Source: Bacillota bacterium (lineage in GTDB: Bacteria > Bacillota > Clostridia > Lachnospirales > Lachnospiraceae). From it: DNA of 64,000 bases. The first letter of the stretch is position 1, and each line of letters starts with the position of its first letter. A program made the position numbers and the translations under genes. The stretch is taken from assembly GCA_023423335.1 (NCBI GenBank), contig JAFAFU010000074.1, forward strand, positions 62,001 through 126,000, in the 5' to 3' direction. This document shows positions 34,485 through 43,445 of this stretch, piece by piece. The notes under the pieces were generated by a model. It ran no database searches, was not told where the DNA came from, and saw only the letters and a program-made list of their open reading frames with translations.

Positions 34485-35522
34485 TTATATTTTTTCAATG
34501 ACAAAGAATAATGCATTAAATAGTGACTCATTAGTTGAACTTAGGTACTCTGCAGGCTTTACTTTCTTTACTCTAAAATATTTTTCAGGTATATACATAT
34601 CGTCTGATATACAATAAGGCATTGCATTATGATAACCTGACGGATCTGTAGAAATATCATTACTGCGGCATTTCATAAACAATAAGCCATTTTTTTTAAG
34701 CAGTTTGTTAATTTGTTCAAAGTAGTTCATTCTTTCTGATGGATCAATACTGTGATAACATCCTCTATCAAATATATAATCAAATGTATCCTCTAATTGA
34801 GTATGCAGAATATTATCTTCCATAAAACGTATTCCCGGCTCGGTCAATTGAGCTTTTGAAAAGGCATAGGGTACCAGATCTATTCCAGTTACATCAAAAC
34901 CTTTTTTATGTAACCAAATTGCCTGTCTGCCTGAACCAGTCCCCACATCAAGAAATTTTCCGGTGTTAATGTGTTCATTTCTCAATTCTTCATCTAAGTC
35001 CGGATCAATTTCCAATTGATTCCACATAATTATTTCAGGATTAGCGCCTAGATAAGCAGCATGAAAACCAGTAATAAAATATGGTGTTATCGCAGACTGA
35101 TGAAGTGTCTTATATATCCTTCTTACAGTTAAAATATCTATAGTGAAGGAAATAAAGACAATCTTTTCAATCGTCTCAAGCTTCTCCAAGTCACTGATAT
35201 CTTTAATAATTTGTTCCGTAGTCTCAAGCTTCTTTAAGTCACTAATATCATCTAATATTTCTGATTCAATAAATATTAATGCAGTATTTGGTTTTTCATA
35301 TGTCAGGTTTTTTTTCATATCGTTAACAGCTTCTGCTAATAGAAAATCATCTGCTCTTATGTTATTTTTATCCTGTTTCTGAAAGTTCCATCCTCCTATA
35401 ATTTTACAATTTAAATTAGCAATTTTTTTTTGAATAATTTCGTGAGAATAATCATTAAAATTACCCAAAACAATTACATCATTTTCCTTCACAATCTGTT
35501 CAATCAAATGAATACCCCCCAC
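34485..35522 (-). CDS. Two-part protein with C-terminal class I methyltransferase domain
   Basis: About 345 residues. The C-terminal half (from about 165) is a clear SAM methyltransferase: F-L-D-V-G-T-G-S-G, G-I-D-L, then F-D-Y-I-F-D-R-G-C-Y-H and L-L-K-K-N-G-L-L-F. The N-terminal 150 residues are of no family I recognise. They contain a 16-residue tandem duplication (D-I-S-D-L-x-K-L-E-T-x-E) at 93-124, encoded by about 48-bp direct repeats at 35160-35255. The GTG at 35522 has no ribosome site; a TTG at 35507 preceded by GGGGGG is a better start. It follows the adenylation-carrier gene in the operon. Confidence 0.75.
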   Translation of the reverse strand: MGGIHLIEQIVKENDVIVLGNFNDYSHEIIQKKIANLNCKIIGGWNFQKQDKNNIRADDFLLAEAVNDMKKNLTYEKPNTALIFIESEILDDISDLKKLETTEQIIKDISDLEKLETIEKIVFISFTIDILTVRRIYKTLHQSAITPYFITGFHAAYLGANPEIIMWNQLEIDPDLDEELRNEHINTGKFLDVGTGSGRQAIWLHKKGFDVTGIDLVPYAFSKAQLTEPGIRFMEDNILHTQLEDTFDYIFDRGCYHSIDPSERMNYFEQINKLLKKNGLLFMKCRSNDISTDPSGYHNAMPYCISDDMYIPEKYFRVKKVKPAEYLSSTNESLFNALFFVIEKI

Positions 35523-35542
35523 AGTTCTAATTTGTTCAGAAC

Positions 35543-37297
35543 TTATTTTAGTACAAATTCTTTCAATTCATTGTAGTTATATATTATTTCCGGTATTAAT
35601 TTTTCATCGTCTATTTCTACATCATAGACATCCTCAATTTCTATAATAAGTTTGATTACATTAATTGAATCATAGCCAATTACTCTCAAATCATTTTTCC
35701 AACTATCATCAGCCGGCAATTGACTAAGCCCAATTATTTCCAGTATTTTCTTTAGGAATTTTATTTCATCTGGATTATAACCTTCAAAGACACCTTCTTC
35801 CTCTGATGGTTTAAACATATCATTCAAAGTATTATAATCTGTTTTCCCGCTAATTGTTGTTGGAAATTCATCTATCCTGATAATATGTACTGGAATCATA
35901 TGTGATGGCATTGTTTTTTTCAAGAATTCCTTTAAATCAGAGACATCGATATCGCTTTTACTTTTATAATATGCATTTATCCGTTTATTTTCAGAATCAA
36001 ATACAACAGCACTTCCATCAATGCCTGTATATTTCAGCATTGTATTTTCAATCTCTTTCACTTCAACTCTTTTTCCATAAAAAGCAATCTGTGTATCCAG
36101 TCTTCCATGAAAATAATAATTTCCATCTTCATTAAGCGAAACCAAATCCCCTGTTCTATACACTCTTTCATGAGTATCCGGATTAATATGGAAGCACAAT
36201 TCTGTCTCTTTTTCATTACCAACATATCCTCTTCCTACGCAAATACCACTAACCAAAAGCTCCCCAGGTTCATTAATCGCACACAAACTTCCATCTGGAT
36301 TAACAATAGTCATTTCAGCATTGTTAATCGGCTTACCTATTGGTATCGGATCATAGGTATTATTTTTATCCATTACGAAGTGTATAATATCATCCGAAGC
36401 TTCCGTCGGACCATATGCATTAACAAGCACAACATCCGGCAAGGCATCAAAGCATTGATCCACAAGATTTTTTGTCAATACCTCACCAGTTGAAATCAGG
36501 TACTTTAAGTTGGTGAACTCTTTGGAACAATTCTTAATTTCATGAATGAGCAGACTCAAATAAGTCGGAACAACTTCTAATACTTGTACATGATAATCAT
36601 ATAAAATATTTCTGAAACTTTTTAGATTTATGAGCGCACTTTCAGGAAATATAATACTGGTTGCACCTACACATAGCGGTGCCAACATTTGCCATACCGA
36701 AACGTCAAAACTAATTGATGCATTATTTGCAACTATACTCTTATCTGACAAATTAAGTATACGTATTTTTTCTGATAAATGATTGTTCATGCCACCATGT
36801 TCTACCATCGCTCCTTTTGGTAAACCAGTTGTTCCTGATGTAAAAAGGACGTATGCTAATAAATTATCGTCTATTACATTTTGTACAGGATAATCATCAG
36901 CTACATTATTGACGTTTAATAAATCATGAATATCAATACTTAAAATTGAAAGTTCATCCATTCCTGAGCTATTATCTTTAATCACACATTTTGCTTCTGA
37001 AATTTCTGCCATAAAATTTGCTCTTTTAACCGGTGTCTTAATGTCAATAGGCAAAAATGCAGCTCCTGCTTTTAATATGCCTAGTACTGTAATCACAGCA
37101 AAATATGATCTATCCATATAAACAGCAACCACATTTTCTTCTCCAATTAACTTATCCGTTAAATATTTACAAACTTTATTACTCATAACATCAATATCGT
37201 GATATGTCAATTGCATTCTATCATCTACTATTGCTATCTTATCTTTATACACTTTTACATTATCGCTTATACTTTGAACTACATTATTTATTTTCAT
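35543..37297 (-). CDS. NRPS-like adenylation domain fused to a peptidyl carrier domain
   Basis: 584 residues: A domain 1-505 (A3 F-T-S-G-T-T-G-L-P-K-G; A4 S-F-D-V-S-V-W, whose Asp fits alpha-amino acid substrates; A5 N-A-Y-G-P-T-E-A; A7 Y-R-T-G-D-L; A8 G-R-L-D-T-Q-I; A10 T-I-S-G-K-T-D-Y) and a carrier domain about 510-584 with S544 in G-Y-D-S-I-N-V. It activates and self-loads an amino acid. There is no condensation or thioesterase domain, so the aminoacyl group must be passed on by other proteins. Diaminopropionate is a plausible substrate because SbnA and SbnB are encoded in the cluster, but the specificity code was not computed. Confidence 0.9.
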   Translation of the reverse strand: MKINNVVQSISDNVKVYKDKIAIVDDRMQLTYHDIDVMSNKVCKYLTDKLIGEENVVAVYMDRSYFAVITVLGILKAGAAFLPIDIKTPVKRANFMAEISEAKCVIKDNSSGMDELSILSIDIHDLLNVNNVADDYPVQNVIDDNLLAYVLFTSGTTGLPKGAMVEHGGMNNHLSEKIRILNLSDKSIVANNASISFDVSVWQMLAPLCVGATSIIFPESALINLKSFRNILYDYHVQVLEVVPTYLSLLIHEIKNCSKEFTNLKYLISTGEVLTKNLVDQCFDALPDVVLVNAYGPTEASDDIIHFVMDKNNTYDPIPIGKPINNAEMTIVNPDGSLCAINEPGELLVSGICVGRGYVGNEKETELCFHINPDTHERVYRTGDLVSLNEDGNYYFHGRLDTQIAFYGKRVEVKEIENTMLKYTGIDGSAVVFDSENKRINAYYKSKSDIDVSDLKEFLKKTMPSHMIPVHIIRIDEFPTTISGKTDYNTLNDMFKPSEEEGVFEGYNPDEIKFLKKILEIIGLSQLPADDSWKNDLRVIGYDSINVIKLIIEIEDVYDVEIDDEKLIPEIIYNYNELKEFVLK

Positions 37298-37413
37298 ACA
37301 TTCTTATCCTTTCTCTTTACTTGCGGCACATTTTTTCATTAAAATATAGTTTGTTCCGTATACAAATTTATTTTTAGATATAATCACCTCCCTTTTCCTT
37401 GATTTTTTGTTTG

Positions 37414-39024
37414 TTAGCTAATATCTGGATTCGTACTGCTTAGCTTTTTTCTGTCTATCTTGCCGTTTACCGTATACGGAAGAGCGGACAAAAAGACATA
37501 CTTTTTTGGTAACATATATAATGGCAGCTTTGTGCTCAGATATTTTTTGATTGTATCGGAACTGCAATCTTTTTCACATACGACATAAGCGCATATATAA
37601 TCTAATTCAGACTCATTGATTAAAACAACTGCGGCATCTTTTATCCCTTCATAATTGACAATAAAGGATTCAATCTCCTCAAGCTCTATTCTGTATCCAT
37701 GCAGCTTAATTTGATGATCATTTCTGCCGGCAAACATTACCGTTCCATCGTCTTGCAAGATTGCCAGATCATTTGTTTTATACATCATACGAGAACTATT
37801 ACTATATAAATCCGTCAAAAAACTTTTATTCGTTAGTTCACTTTGATTGATGTACCCATCAGTAACATTAGTACCTGATATGTAAATCTCGCCTATTTCA
37901 TTTATTGTGGCGGGAGTCATATCTTCTTTCAGTATATAAATATCTGTATTGTCAATAGGACCTCCAATGGGAACAGCATTTTTTAAATCCCTGGCGGGAT
38001 TATATTTATACGACATACAGCCAATCGTTGTCTCAGTGGGACCGTATAAATTATAAATTGTTATCCTACCTGAAAATAAATTACTAATTTTTCTTGCCAA
38101 ACCAGTCTTTAATATTTCTCCTCCTGCGACCAATACCTTTAATTTACTCCCCTTCAAATTATATTCCTCCATAATTCGCAAATGGGATGGCGTAAGTATG
38201 AGAATATTAACAAGGTTTTCATTAATAATTTTACCAAGTGCATATCCACTGTTTGATGAATCGTATATGATAATCCCATTACCCGATATTAATGGTACAA
38301 ATAATGATATAGCAGTCATATCGAAGGCTAAAGAAGCATATAGCGCAAACATTAAAGGCTCATTGCATTCTATATCAGATATGTACTGATCTTTTGCCCA
38401 CAGTAAGAAATTTATCAAATTATAATGGGATACTCCAACCCCTTTAGGTTTACCCGTTGATCCTGAGGTATACATAATATAGGCTAAGTCTGACATACTG
38501 ACGCTTCGTACAGAAGTATTAATATAGTCCTGTTCGGCCCTGAGAAGTTCCTCTATCACGACAAAGCTATATTTATGTATAAGCAAATCCGCTACCTCTT
38601 TCCACTCAGGATCAAGATTTATTTTATCTAAGTATCTTTGACTAATTAAAATTAAATCTGGGTTGCTATCTAATAAAATGTTCATATTCCTAAAAGCACC
38701 ACCCCTTATATCTAATGGCACATATGCTGATTTTGCTTTTAATACCGCCATTACGGAGGCTGCTGCTTCAATAGAATTTTCAATAAGAATTCCAACACGA
38801 TTTTCAATTTTGGGTACTCCTTCAATAAAGTTTGAAATTTTATTAATAAATAAAGAGAGTTGTTTATATGACAACTCTCTCTCATTCTGTTTAATTGCAA
38901 TACACTCCGGTTTTTCCAGAACCTGATTTTCAAACAAATCAATTACCGTTTGTTCGCTTTCCCTATTCTTTTGTAACCCCCGCAAAATAGCAGTTGGGGT
39001 GGAATTATCATATTCTTTGCTCAT
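37414..39024 (-). CDS. Stand-alone NRPS-like adenylation enzyme
   Basis: 536 residues, a single A domain. A3 reads M-Y-T-S-G-S-T-G-K-P-K-G, A4 L-A-F-D-M-T-A (Asp kept, so an alpha-amino acid is likely), A5 N-L-Y-G-P-T-E-T-T, A7 Y-K-T-N-D-L, A8 G-R-N-D-H-Q-I-K-L-H-G-Y-R-I-E-L-E-E and A10 P-Y-T-V-N-G-K-I-D-R-K. It has no carrier domain and must load one of the free carriers in trans. AGAGGGA precedes the ATG. It lies between the first A-carrier gene and a BtrH_N gene. Confidence 0.92.
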   Translation of the reverse strand: MSKEYDNSTPTAILRGLQKNRESEQTVIDLFENQVLEKPECIAIKQNERELSYKQLSLFINKISNFIEGVPKIENRVGILIENSIEAAASVMAVLKAKSAYVPLDIRGGAFRNMNILLDSNPDLILISQRYLDKINLDPEWKEVADLLIHKYSFVVIEELLRAEQDYINTSVRSVSMSDLAYIMYTSGSTGKPKGVGVSHYNLINFLLWAKDQYISDIECNEPLMFALYASLAFDMTAISLFVPLISGNGIIIYDSSNSGYALGKIINENLVNILILTPSHLRIMEEYNLKGSKLKVLVAGGEILKTGLARKISNLFSGRITIYNLYGPTETTIGCMSYKYNPARDLKNAVPIGGPIDNTDIYILKEDMTPATINEIGEIYISGTNVTDGYINQSELTNKSFLTDLYSNSSRMMYKTNDLAILQDDGTVMFAGRNDHQIKLHGYRIELEEIESFIVNYEGIKDAAVVLINESELDYICAYVVCEKDCSSDTIKKYLSTKLPLYMLPKKYVFLSALPYTVNGKIDRKKLSSTNPDIS

Positions 39025-39068
39025 ATAAGATCCCTCTACTTTCTTAACTTTATCTTTTAAAGTACTGT

Positions 39069-40052
39069 TTACTGTACTAAAGATAGTATGAAGCTGCTAA
39101 CCTCCTCTTCATTATTTGCAATATCTAATAATTGTTCGGCCGCCTTTTTCATATAATAAGTGGTTTGATCAGAATAAAATCCCTTAACAAAAAAAACAAT
39201 GACCAGTCTCCATTGTTCCGTAATTGACTCTATTTTTGATCGTATGAATAACAGAATATCCCTGTACTCAGTAAATATATCAGATAGATAATAAAACAGA
39301 TCCCCAAAGTTCTTTCTACCAAATTCAATAGATTTTAACCCAACCATAAAATCTGAATTATCCAGATCATAATAAAGTTTTTTCTCTGTTTCTGAAAAGG
39401 TTATATTTTTCACATCATCTGCAAACAACCGTATACAATCACAGTTATCCAGTTTATGATTATCTGCTAACCCATTCGTAATCTGCGATATGATATTATA
39501 TAAATTTATTTCTTTTTGGGAATTCATTGATTTAAATATCAATATATCCGTATATAATAGTAAATCTTCAAATGGCAATTTAACAGGCTTATCAGATAGA
39601 TATCCATCTATGCACAATAGATATTTTTGATTAATATCAATAACTAAAAATGCATGCAGCTTATTAACTTTTTTATAGTATTGCTCATGCCAGGGTACAT
39701 AATAAGTATTTGAAATTATAGCGACAGGGTTGTTTTTTTCTATACTGTCTTTTATATAATTTATTAATTCGGATTTTGGTAAGCTCGATATAAATTCTAT
39801 ATCCAGTCCAACAAAATCTTTTAAGTAATTTAATTCAACCGAAAAATTCTTGATACATGTGGGATAATTGCAGCTGGTTCGTATCCATTTTAATACCCCT
39901 TCTTCCTTCACAATCTGCGGAGAATAAGTAAAATTTAAGCCCTTAGTATGCATAAAAATATGTGTCTTTTGAAAGTAATCAGCTACACTTACAATGATAT
40001 CATCAATGCATAAATACCCTTTTTTATGGTATGGTTGTATATCAATTGCCAT
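39069..40052 (-). CDS. BtrH_N-type papain-fold protein (candidate amide synthase)
   Basis: About 327 residues from the ATG at 40052. Candidate triad C15 (G-Y-L-C-I-D-D), H133 (K-L-H-A-F-L-V-I-D-I) and D149 (L-L-C-I-D-G-Y); an A-I-I-S-N-T-Y-Y-V-P-W strand precedes the His. It is closest in layout to the 51-kb paralog (same Y-V-P-W and C-x-D-G blocks). It overlaps the preceding carrier gene by 11 bp, which suggests that the two proteins work as a pair. GGTGGGG lies six bases before the ATG; the GTG at 40064 overlaps that site. Confidence 0.7.
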   Translation of the reverse strand: MAIDIQPYHKKGYLCIDDIIVSVADYFQKTHIFMHTKGLNFTYSPQIVKEEGVLKWIRTSCNYPTCIKNFSVELNYLKDFVGLDIEFISSLPKSELINYIKDSIEKNNPVAIISNTYYVPWHEQYYKKVNKLHAFLVIDINQKYLLCIDGYLSDKPVKLPFEDLLLYTDILIFKSMNSQKEINLYNIISQITNGLADNHKLDNCDCIRLFADDVKNITFSETEKKLYYDLDNSDFMVGLKSIEFGRKNFGDLFYYLSDIFTEYRDILLFIRSKIESITEQWRLVIVFFVKGFYSDQTTYYMKKAAEQLLDIANNEEEVSSFILSLVQ

Positions 40053-40305
40053 AAGAATCCCCACCTGATAAATAATCTGTTATTTTATCAATAAACTCCC
40101 CTATATTCTTATACTCACCTGTATAGTACTTATCATCTATTTCAACTTCAAACTGAATTTCGAGCTCAACCATAATTTTAACAAAGCGCAGTGAACCAAC
40201 TCCGATATCTTCAAAAGTCCCTTCTAAATTTATATTCTCACGTTTATCAACATTGTCTTTCATTATGGTATATATTTTTTCTCTGATCAAATTATTGTTT
40301 AACAT
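40042..40305 (-). CDS. Free-standing carrier protein
   Basis: 87 residues from the ATG at 40305, which has GGGAGG upstream; the reading frame is open further upstream but that part overlaps another gene. Phosphopantetheine Ser is S38 in D-I-G-V-G-S-L-R-F-V (the usual D-S is G-S). Helix II M-V-E-L-E-I-Q-F-E-V-E-I-D-D is typical of carriers. Coupled by overlap to the downstream BtrH_N gene and 10 bp after the unknown-family gene. Confidence 0.82.
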   Translation of the reverse strand: MLNNNLIREKIYTIMKDNVDKRENINLEGTFEDIGVGSLRFVKIMVELEIQFEVEIDDKYYTGEYKNIGEFIDKITDYLSGGDSYGN

Positions 40306-40315
40306 AATATCCTCC

Positions 40316-41002
40316 CTATTTCTTACGATTTTCCGGCAATTCGCCGTACCTTGCCCCAAGAAAACCAGCAGAAAAATGAGGCATCCAGCCATGTACATTA
40401 AACTTTTTATTTCTATCAAATCCGGCAATCAGCATTCCGGATCGATCATATCTCCCCTTGCTTATCCATATCCAATACTCGGAATCAGGAGTTTTATTGA
40501 AAATGTACCTATACCGGGCAATGAATGCCAAGTATATTTCCAGACTAAACAATACCTTTTTTTCCTCATGGAAGCGCCTTGTGATATCAATGCCGCATTC
40601 ACGAATAAAATCAGGAGAAGCACTTGCCTTGGTTTTAAACCATAAATCGTTCTTTTCGATGCTTTCCTCAGCCAAAACATCATCAAAAGCCCAACTTTCT
40701 ATTCTGAATAGTTTTCCCAACTGCTTTTTTGTTACATTTTGAGGAACACAGAGAATCATTTCACCGTTCCTGTTCGCTGTGTCAATCTCTTCCCTTGTAA
40801 ACGGACAGTCATCCAGAGAAAGTACTTTCCCCGTAATATCATTAATTCCCATCCCAATATACCAATTTTCCATTTCCTTTCTCAGTAGGACAGGATCATT
40901 GGCATCCACCTGATGTCCATTAACAAAGGACCATATTTGCTTTCTGTCAACTTTATTTTCGTCAATAAGCTGTTTAATTAATTGCGTATAAATTTCATTC
41001 AT
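40316..41002 (-). CDS. Unknown-family protein, copy A of a paralogous pair
   Basis: About 228 residues, of no family I recognise. It is clearly related to the product of 48590-49282 along its full length. Shared blocks are E-M-E-x-W-Y-x-x-M-G-I, F-T-x-x-E-I, G-E-x-(I/L)-L-C-(V/L)-P, L-G-K-L-F, W-A-F-x-D, G-R-Y-D-x-x-G-(M/V)-L-I-A-G, and H-x-W-M-P-x-F near the C-terminus. There are no membrane segments or cofactor motifs; conserved Trp, Asp and His residues suggest an enzyme. It lies 20 bp after the DAO flavoprotein gene, while its paralog follows the ETF genes, hinting at a role linked to flavin redox chemistry. GGAGGGAG precedes the ATG at 41002. Confidence 0.75.
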   Translation of the reverse strand: MNEIYTQLIKQLIDENKVDRKQIWSFVNGHQVDANDPVLLRKEMENWYIGMGINDITGKVLSLDDCPFTREEIDTANRNGEMILCVPQNVTKKQLGKLFRIESWAFDDVLAEESIEKNDLWFKTKASASPDFIRECGIDITRRFHEEKKVLFSLEIYLAFIARYRYIFNKTPDSEYWIWISKGRYDRSGMLIAGFDRNKKFNVHGWMPHFSAGFLGARYGELPENRKK

Positions 41003-41022
41003 TTCTTCTCCCTCCATAATTT

Positions 41023-42180
41023 TTATACTTTATATCTTGTCTTAACAGTTACGGCATTATTAAATCTATAAAATGACAGGCTTGAAAAATCAACATCTAT
41101 GGATTTTCCTGTTATCATACCACTGAGTAAATAACCACATGCTAATCCCTGCATAACACCGTGTCCGTTAAAGCCGGCTATACAATACATTCCCGGAGGA
41201 CCATACGGACCAACTATCGGGAGATCATCAATTGTTGTTTCATAGAAACCGGCCCACCTGGAGATAAGCCGTTTATCATAAAGGTCCGGTACTCTCTCTA
41301 CGGCCTTTTTACAATGTAGGAATTCCCAGTCCAGATCAATTTCGGGAAATAATACCTTTGTTTTTTGGTAAGGTCTATTATATCCTGACAGTAGTCCACC
41401 CGATTCCCAATGAAACCCTATGCCCTCATCCCCAAAAATAATAACTGGCATATCCTGCTTTACCCATGATACCGGCTCAGTGACCCATATTTGCTGAAGT
41501 GACGGTTCTATTGGAATTGTTATGCCCATCATGTCCCCAATTTGCTTAGCCCATGGACCTGCGGCATTTACGGCAATTGAGGTATTTATTTCTCCTTCGT
41601 CCAATATAATCTTACTAATTTCCCCGTTTTTTGTTTCTATGTTACAGACCGTTTTATTGCACAAAATCTTTACATCCCGTTTATGAAGCTCTCTTTTTAA
41701 TAATCCCAACAGCATTGCTACATTTAACAAACCATCATCACGGCAATAAGTGGTCAGCAAAACATCATCAACACATATATTGCCAAACATAGATGCCGTG
41801 TCTTTGGAAGAAAGAAGCTCTGCATTGACTGACATTTCCCGTTGCATCTTTACTGCTTCTTCTGCTTGCGTTACAGAATCTTCCTTTGTAAAGGCAAATG
41901 CATATCCGCACGGATTAAACGAAATGCTGCACCGGCTTTCCTTTTCTAATTCATGAAGCATTTTTCTATTAAGCATGGAGAGTAAAATATTAACATCGGA
42001 TGAAAATTGGTGCCTTATTCCGCCAGCACACCTCATTGTCGTATAGCCGCCAATATAGCTTTCCCGCTCGATTATGCAGATTTTTAAACCTAGCTTTGAC
42101 AGATAGTAAGCTGTACTTAACCCCATGATTCCTGCGCCGATGATGACGGCATCAGCATCATCAATTATCGTGTTTCCCAT
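41023..42180 (-). CDS. DAO-type FAD-dependent oxidoreductase (glycine oxidase/sarcosine dehydrogenase-like)
   Basis: About 385 residues with the FAD-binding motif G-A-G-I-M-G-L-S-T-A-Y near residue 16, I-I-E-R-E, and the C-terminal G-F-N-G-H-G-V-M-Q-G second FAD contact. The family oxidises C-N bonds of amines and amino acids. In an anaerobe O2 is not a sensible acceptor, and this cluster encodes its own ETF, so ETF-coupled dehydrogenation like that of dimethylglycine or sarcosine dehydrogenase is a reasonable inference. The start is the ATG at 42180, seven bases after AGGAG; the longer frame begins with TTG. Confidence 0.85.
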   Translation of the reverse strand: MGNTIIDDADAVIIGAGIMGLSTAYYLSKLGLKICIIERESYIGGYTTMRCAGGIRHQFSSDVNILLSMLNRKMLHELEKESRCSISFNPCGYAFAFTKEDSVTQAEEAVKMQREMSVNAELLSSKDTASMFGNICVDDVLLTTYCRDDGLLNVAMLLGLLKRELHKRDVKILCNKTVCNIETKNGEISKIILDEGEINTSIAVNAAGPWAKQIGDMMGITIPIEPSLQQIWVTEPVSWVKQDMPVIIFGDEGIGFHWESGGLLSGYNRPYQKTKVLFPEIDLDWEFLHCKKAVERVPDLYDKRLISRWAGFYETTIDDLPIVGPYGPPGMYCIAGFNGHGVMQGLACGYLLSGMITGKSIDVDFSSLSFYRFNNAVTVKTRYKV

Positions 42181-42210
42181 TGACAAACTCCTTTTTCTCT
42201 TCTATGGAAC

Positions 42211-43134
42211 TTATGTTTCAACCGCATATGAATAAAGCATACTTAATTTATTTTTCTCCAACTTTGCTATTTCTTTAAGGCCGGCTATTATTTTTGATCC
42301 TATGGTATCCGATTGGTTTATCATTGATAGTTTTAGAACATAGGTCCTTACTAAATACCAGGTCTTAAAAATATCTGTTGAAATGGAGGATAAATCCTTA
42401 TTGCAAAAAGCCTTTTCATATATGTATCGTTCAACCTTAACCTGGTTACATATGTCATTTAGATTTTTTAACCATTCCTTTTTCTCTGTAACCTCATTTT
42501 TGGATAGATAGCAGATATATTTTTGTAGATTTGCTATAGATTGCTCTGCCAATTGCACATTCATATGCAAATATTTATCTTTGTAAGGAATTTTTAAGTT
42601 ACATTTACTTTTTTTCAGTACATATTTATATAATGTTTCCGTTTGAAAATGCGATTTTTCATAATCTGCATATCGCATTTTCATGTTTTTATAGGATACA
42701 GTTGTACGGTATCTTGATTCAACCACCGAAAGTGTTTCATTCCTGTTATCCATGTCATAAATTAGTGTATAATGCGGTAAATGTTCTTTATTGTAAATAT
42801 CTACTCGAAGTGGATTATAATAATCGTCAAGTGGTGCAACAATGATATCACCACGTTTAAACGCTATATTATGCTGTTCTTTCCAGTTTCGTATATCGTC
42901 TTTTTCCTTATATATTTCCATACCAAGCGCCAGAGCCAATTCTTCTATAGGAAACATTATTATACTTTGCCCCTCAAGCTGTTCTCCCTCTAATGAGTAG
43001 AAAAAAATCCTATGCAATGTCAACACAGGATAATCAAGCTGATAATATCTTGCCGCGCATAAAAGTGAATTCATAAAACAGTCGTGAGTATAAATATCAT
43101 TGAATGGTTCAATATTTCTTTTTTCTGCTTTCAT
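42211..43134 (-). CDS. BtrH_N-type papain-fold protein (candidate amide synthase)
   Basis: 307 residues. C19 in T-H-D-C-F-M-N-S-L-L is the clearest BtrH_N start in the set. H121 lies in L-P-H-Y-T-L-I-Y-D-M-D, with A-P-L-D-D-Y-Y-N-P upstream. The downstream partner residue may be E139 (V-V-E-S-R-Y), where other copies have Asp. The C-terminal half is helical. Its ATG overlaps the stop of the preceding carrier gene by 4 bp, a second carrier/BtrH_N coupling in this operon. Confidence 0.72.
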   Translation of the reverse strand: MKAEKRNIEPFNDIYTHDCFMNSLLCAARYYQLDYPVLTLHRIFFYSLEGEQLEGQSIIMFPIEELALALGMEIYKEKDDIRNWKEQHNIAFKRGDIIVAPLDDYYNPLRVDIYNKEHLPHYTLIYDMDNRNETLSVVESRYRTTVSYKNMKMRYADYEKSHFQTETLYKYVLKKSKCNLKIPYKDKYLHMNVQLAEQSIANLQKYICYLSKNEVTEKKEWLKNLNDICNQVKVERYIYEKAFCNKDLSSISTDIFKTWYLVRTYVLKLSMINQSDTIGSKIIAGLKEIAKLEKNKLSMLYSYAVET

Positions 43135-43388
43135 CTATCATTACTCGTGTTTATCACCATCATTAATCCTTCAAAAAGTGTCTTAGGAGAAGAAAATAAA
43201 TCAGGATTGATAAGGCTATCCGGAAAGGCAATATTAAATTCCTTTTCTATCACTATCATTATTTCAATAACCATAAATGAATTGATACCTAGCTCCAACA
43301 TGGAAACATCCAATTGTTCCTCAGTAAATTCCTGTGTTGTGCAGCCTTTGAAAATATTTATGTATTTTGTCAAATAATTATTATCCAT
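43131..43388 (-). CDS. Free-standing carrier protein
   Basis: 85 residues with carrier fold; S37 in L-G-I-N-S-F-M-V-I-E is the phosphopantetheine site (D-S changed to N-S). Helix II reads I-M-I-V-I-E-K-E-F-N-I. AAGGAGG precedes the ATG. It is translationally coupled to the downstream BtrH_N protein. Confidence 0.82.
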   Translation of the reverse strand: MDNNYLTKYINIFKGCTTQEFTEEQLDVSMLELGINSFMVIEIMIVIEKEFNIAFPDSLINPDLFSSPKTLFEGLMMVINTSNDR

Positions 43389-43445
43389 ATACTTCCTCCT
43401 TTTATTTATTACGAGTGACTAATACTATATTTATTTCCTATTCCG

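Noticed and set aside
40306..40428. N-terminal extension of the carrier at 40042
   Set aside because: The extra 41 codons overlap the upstream gene and have no ribosome site, while the ATG at 40305 has GGGAGG at good spacing.
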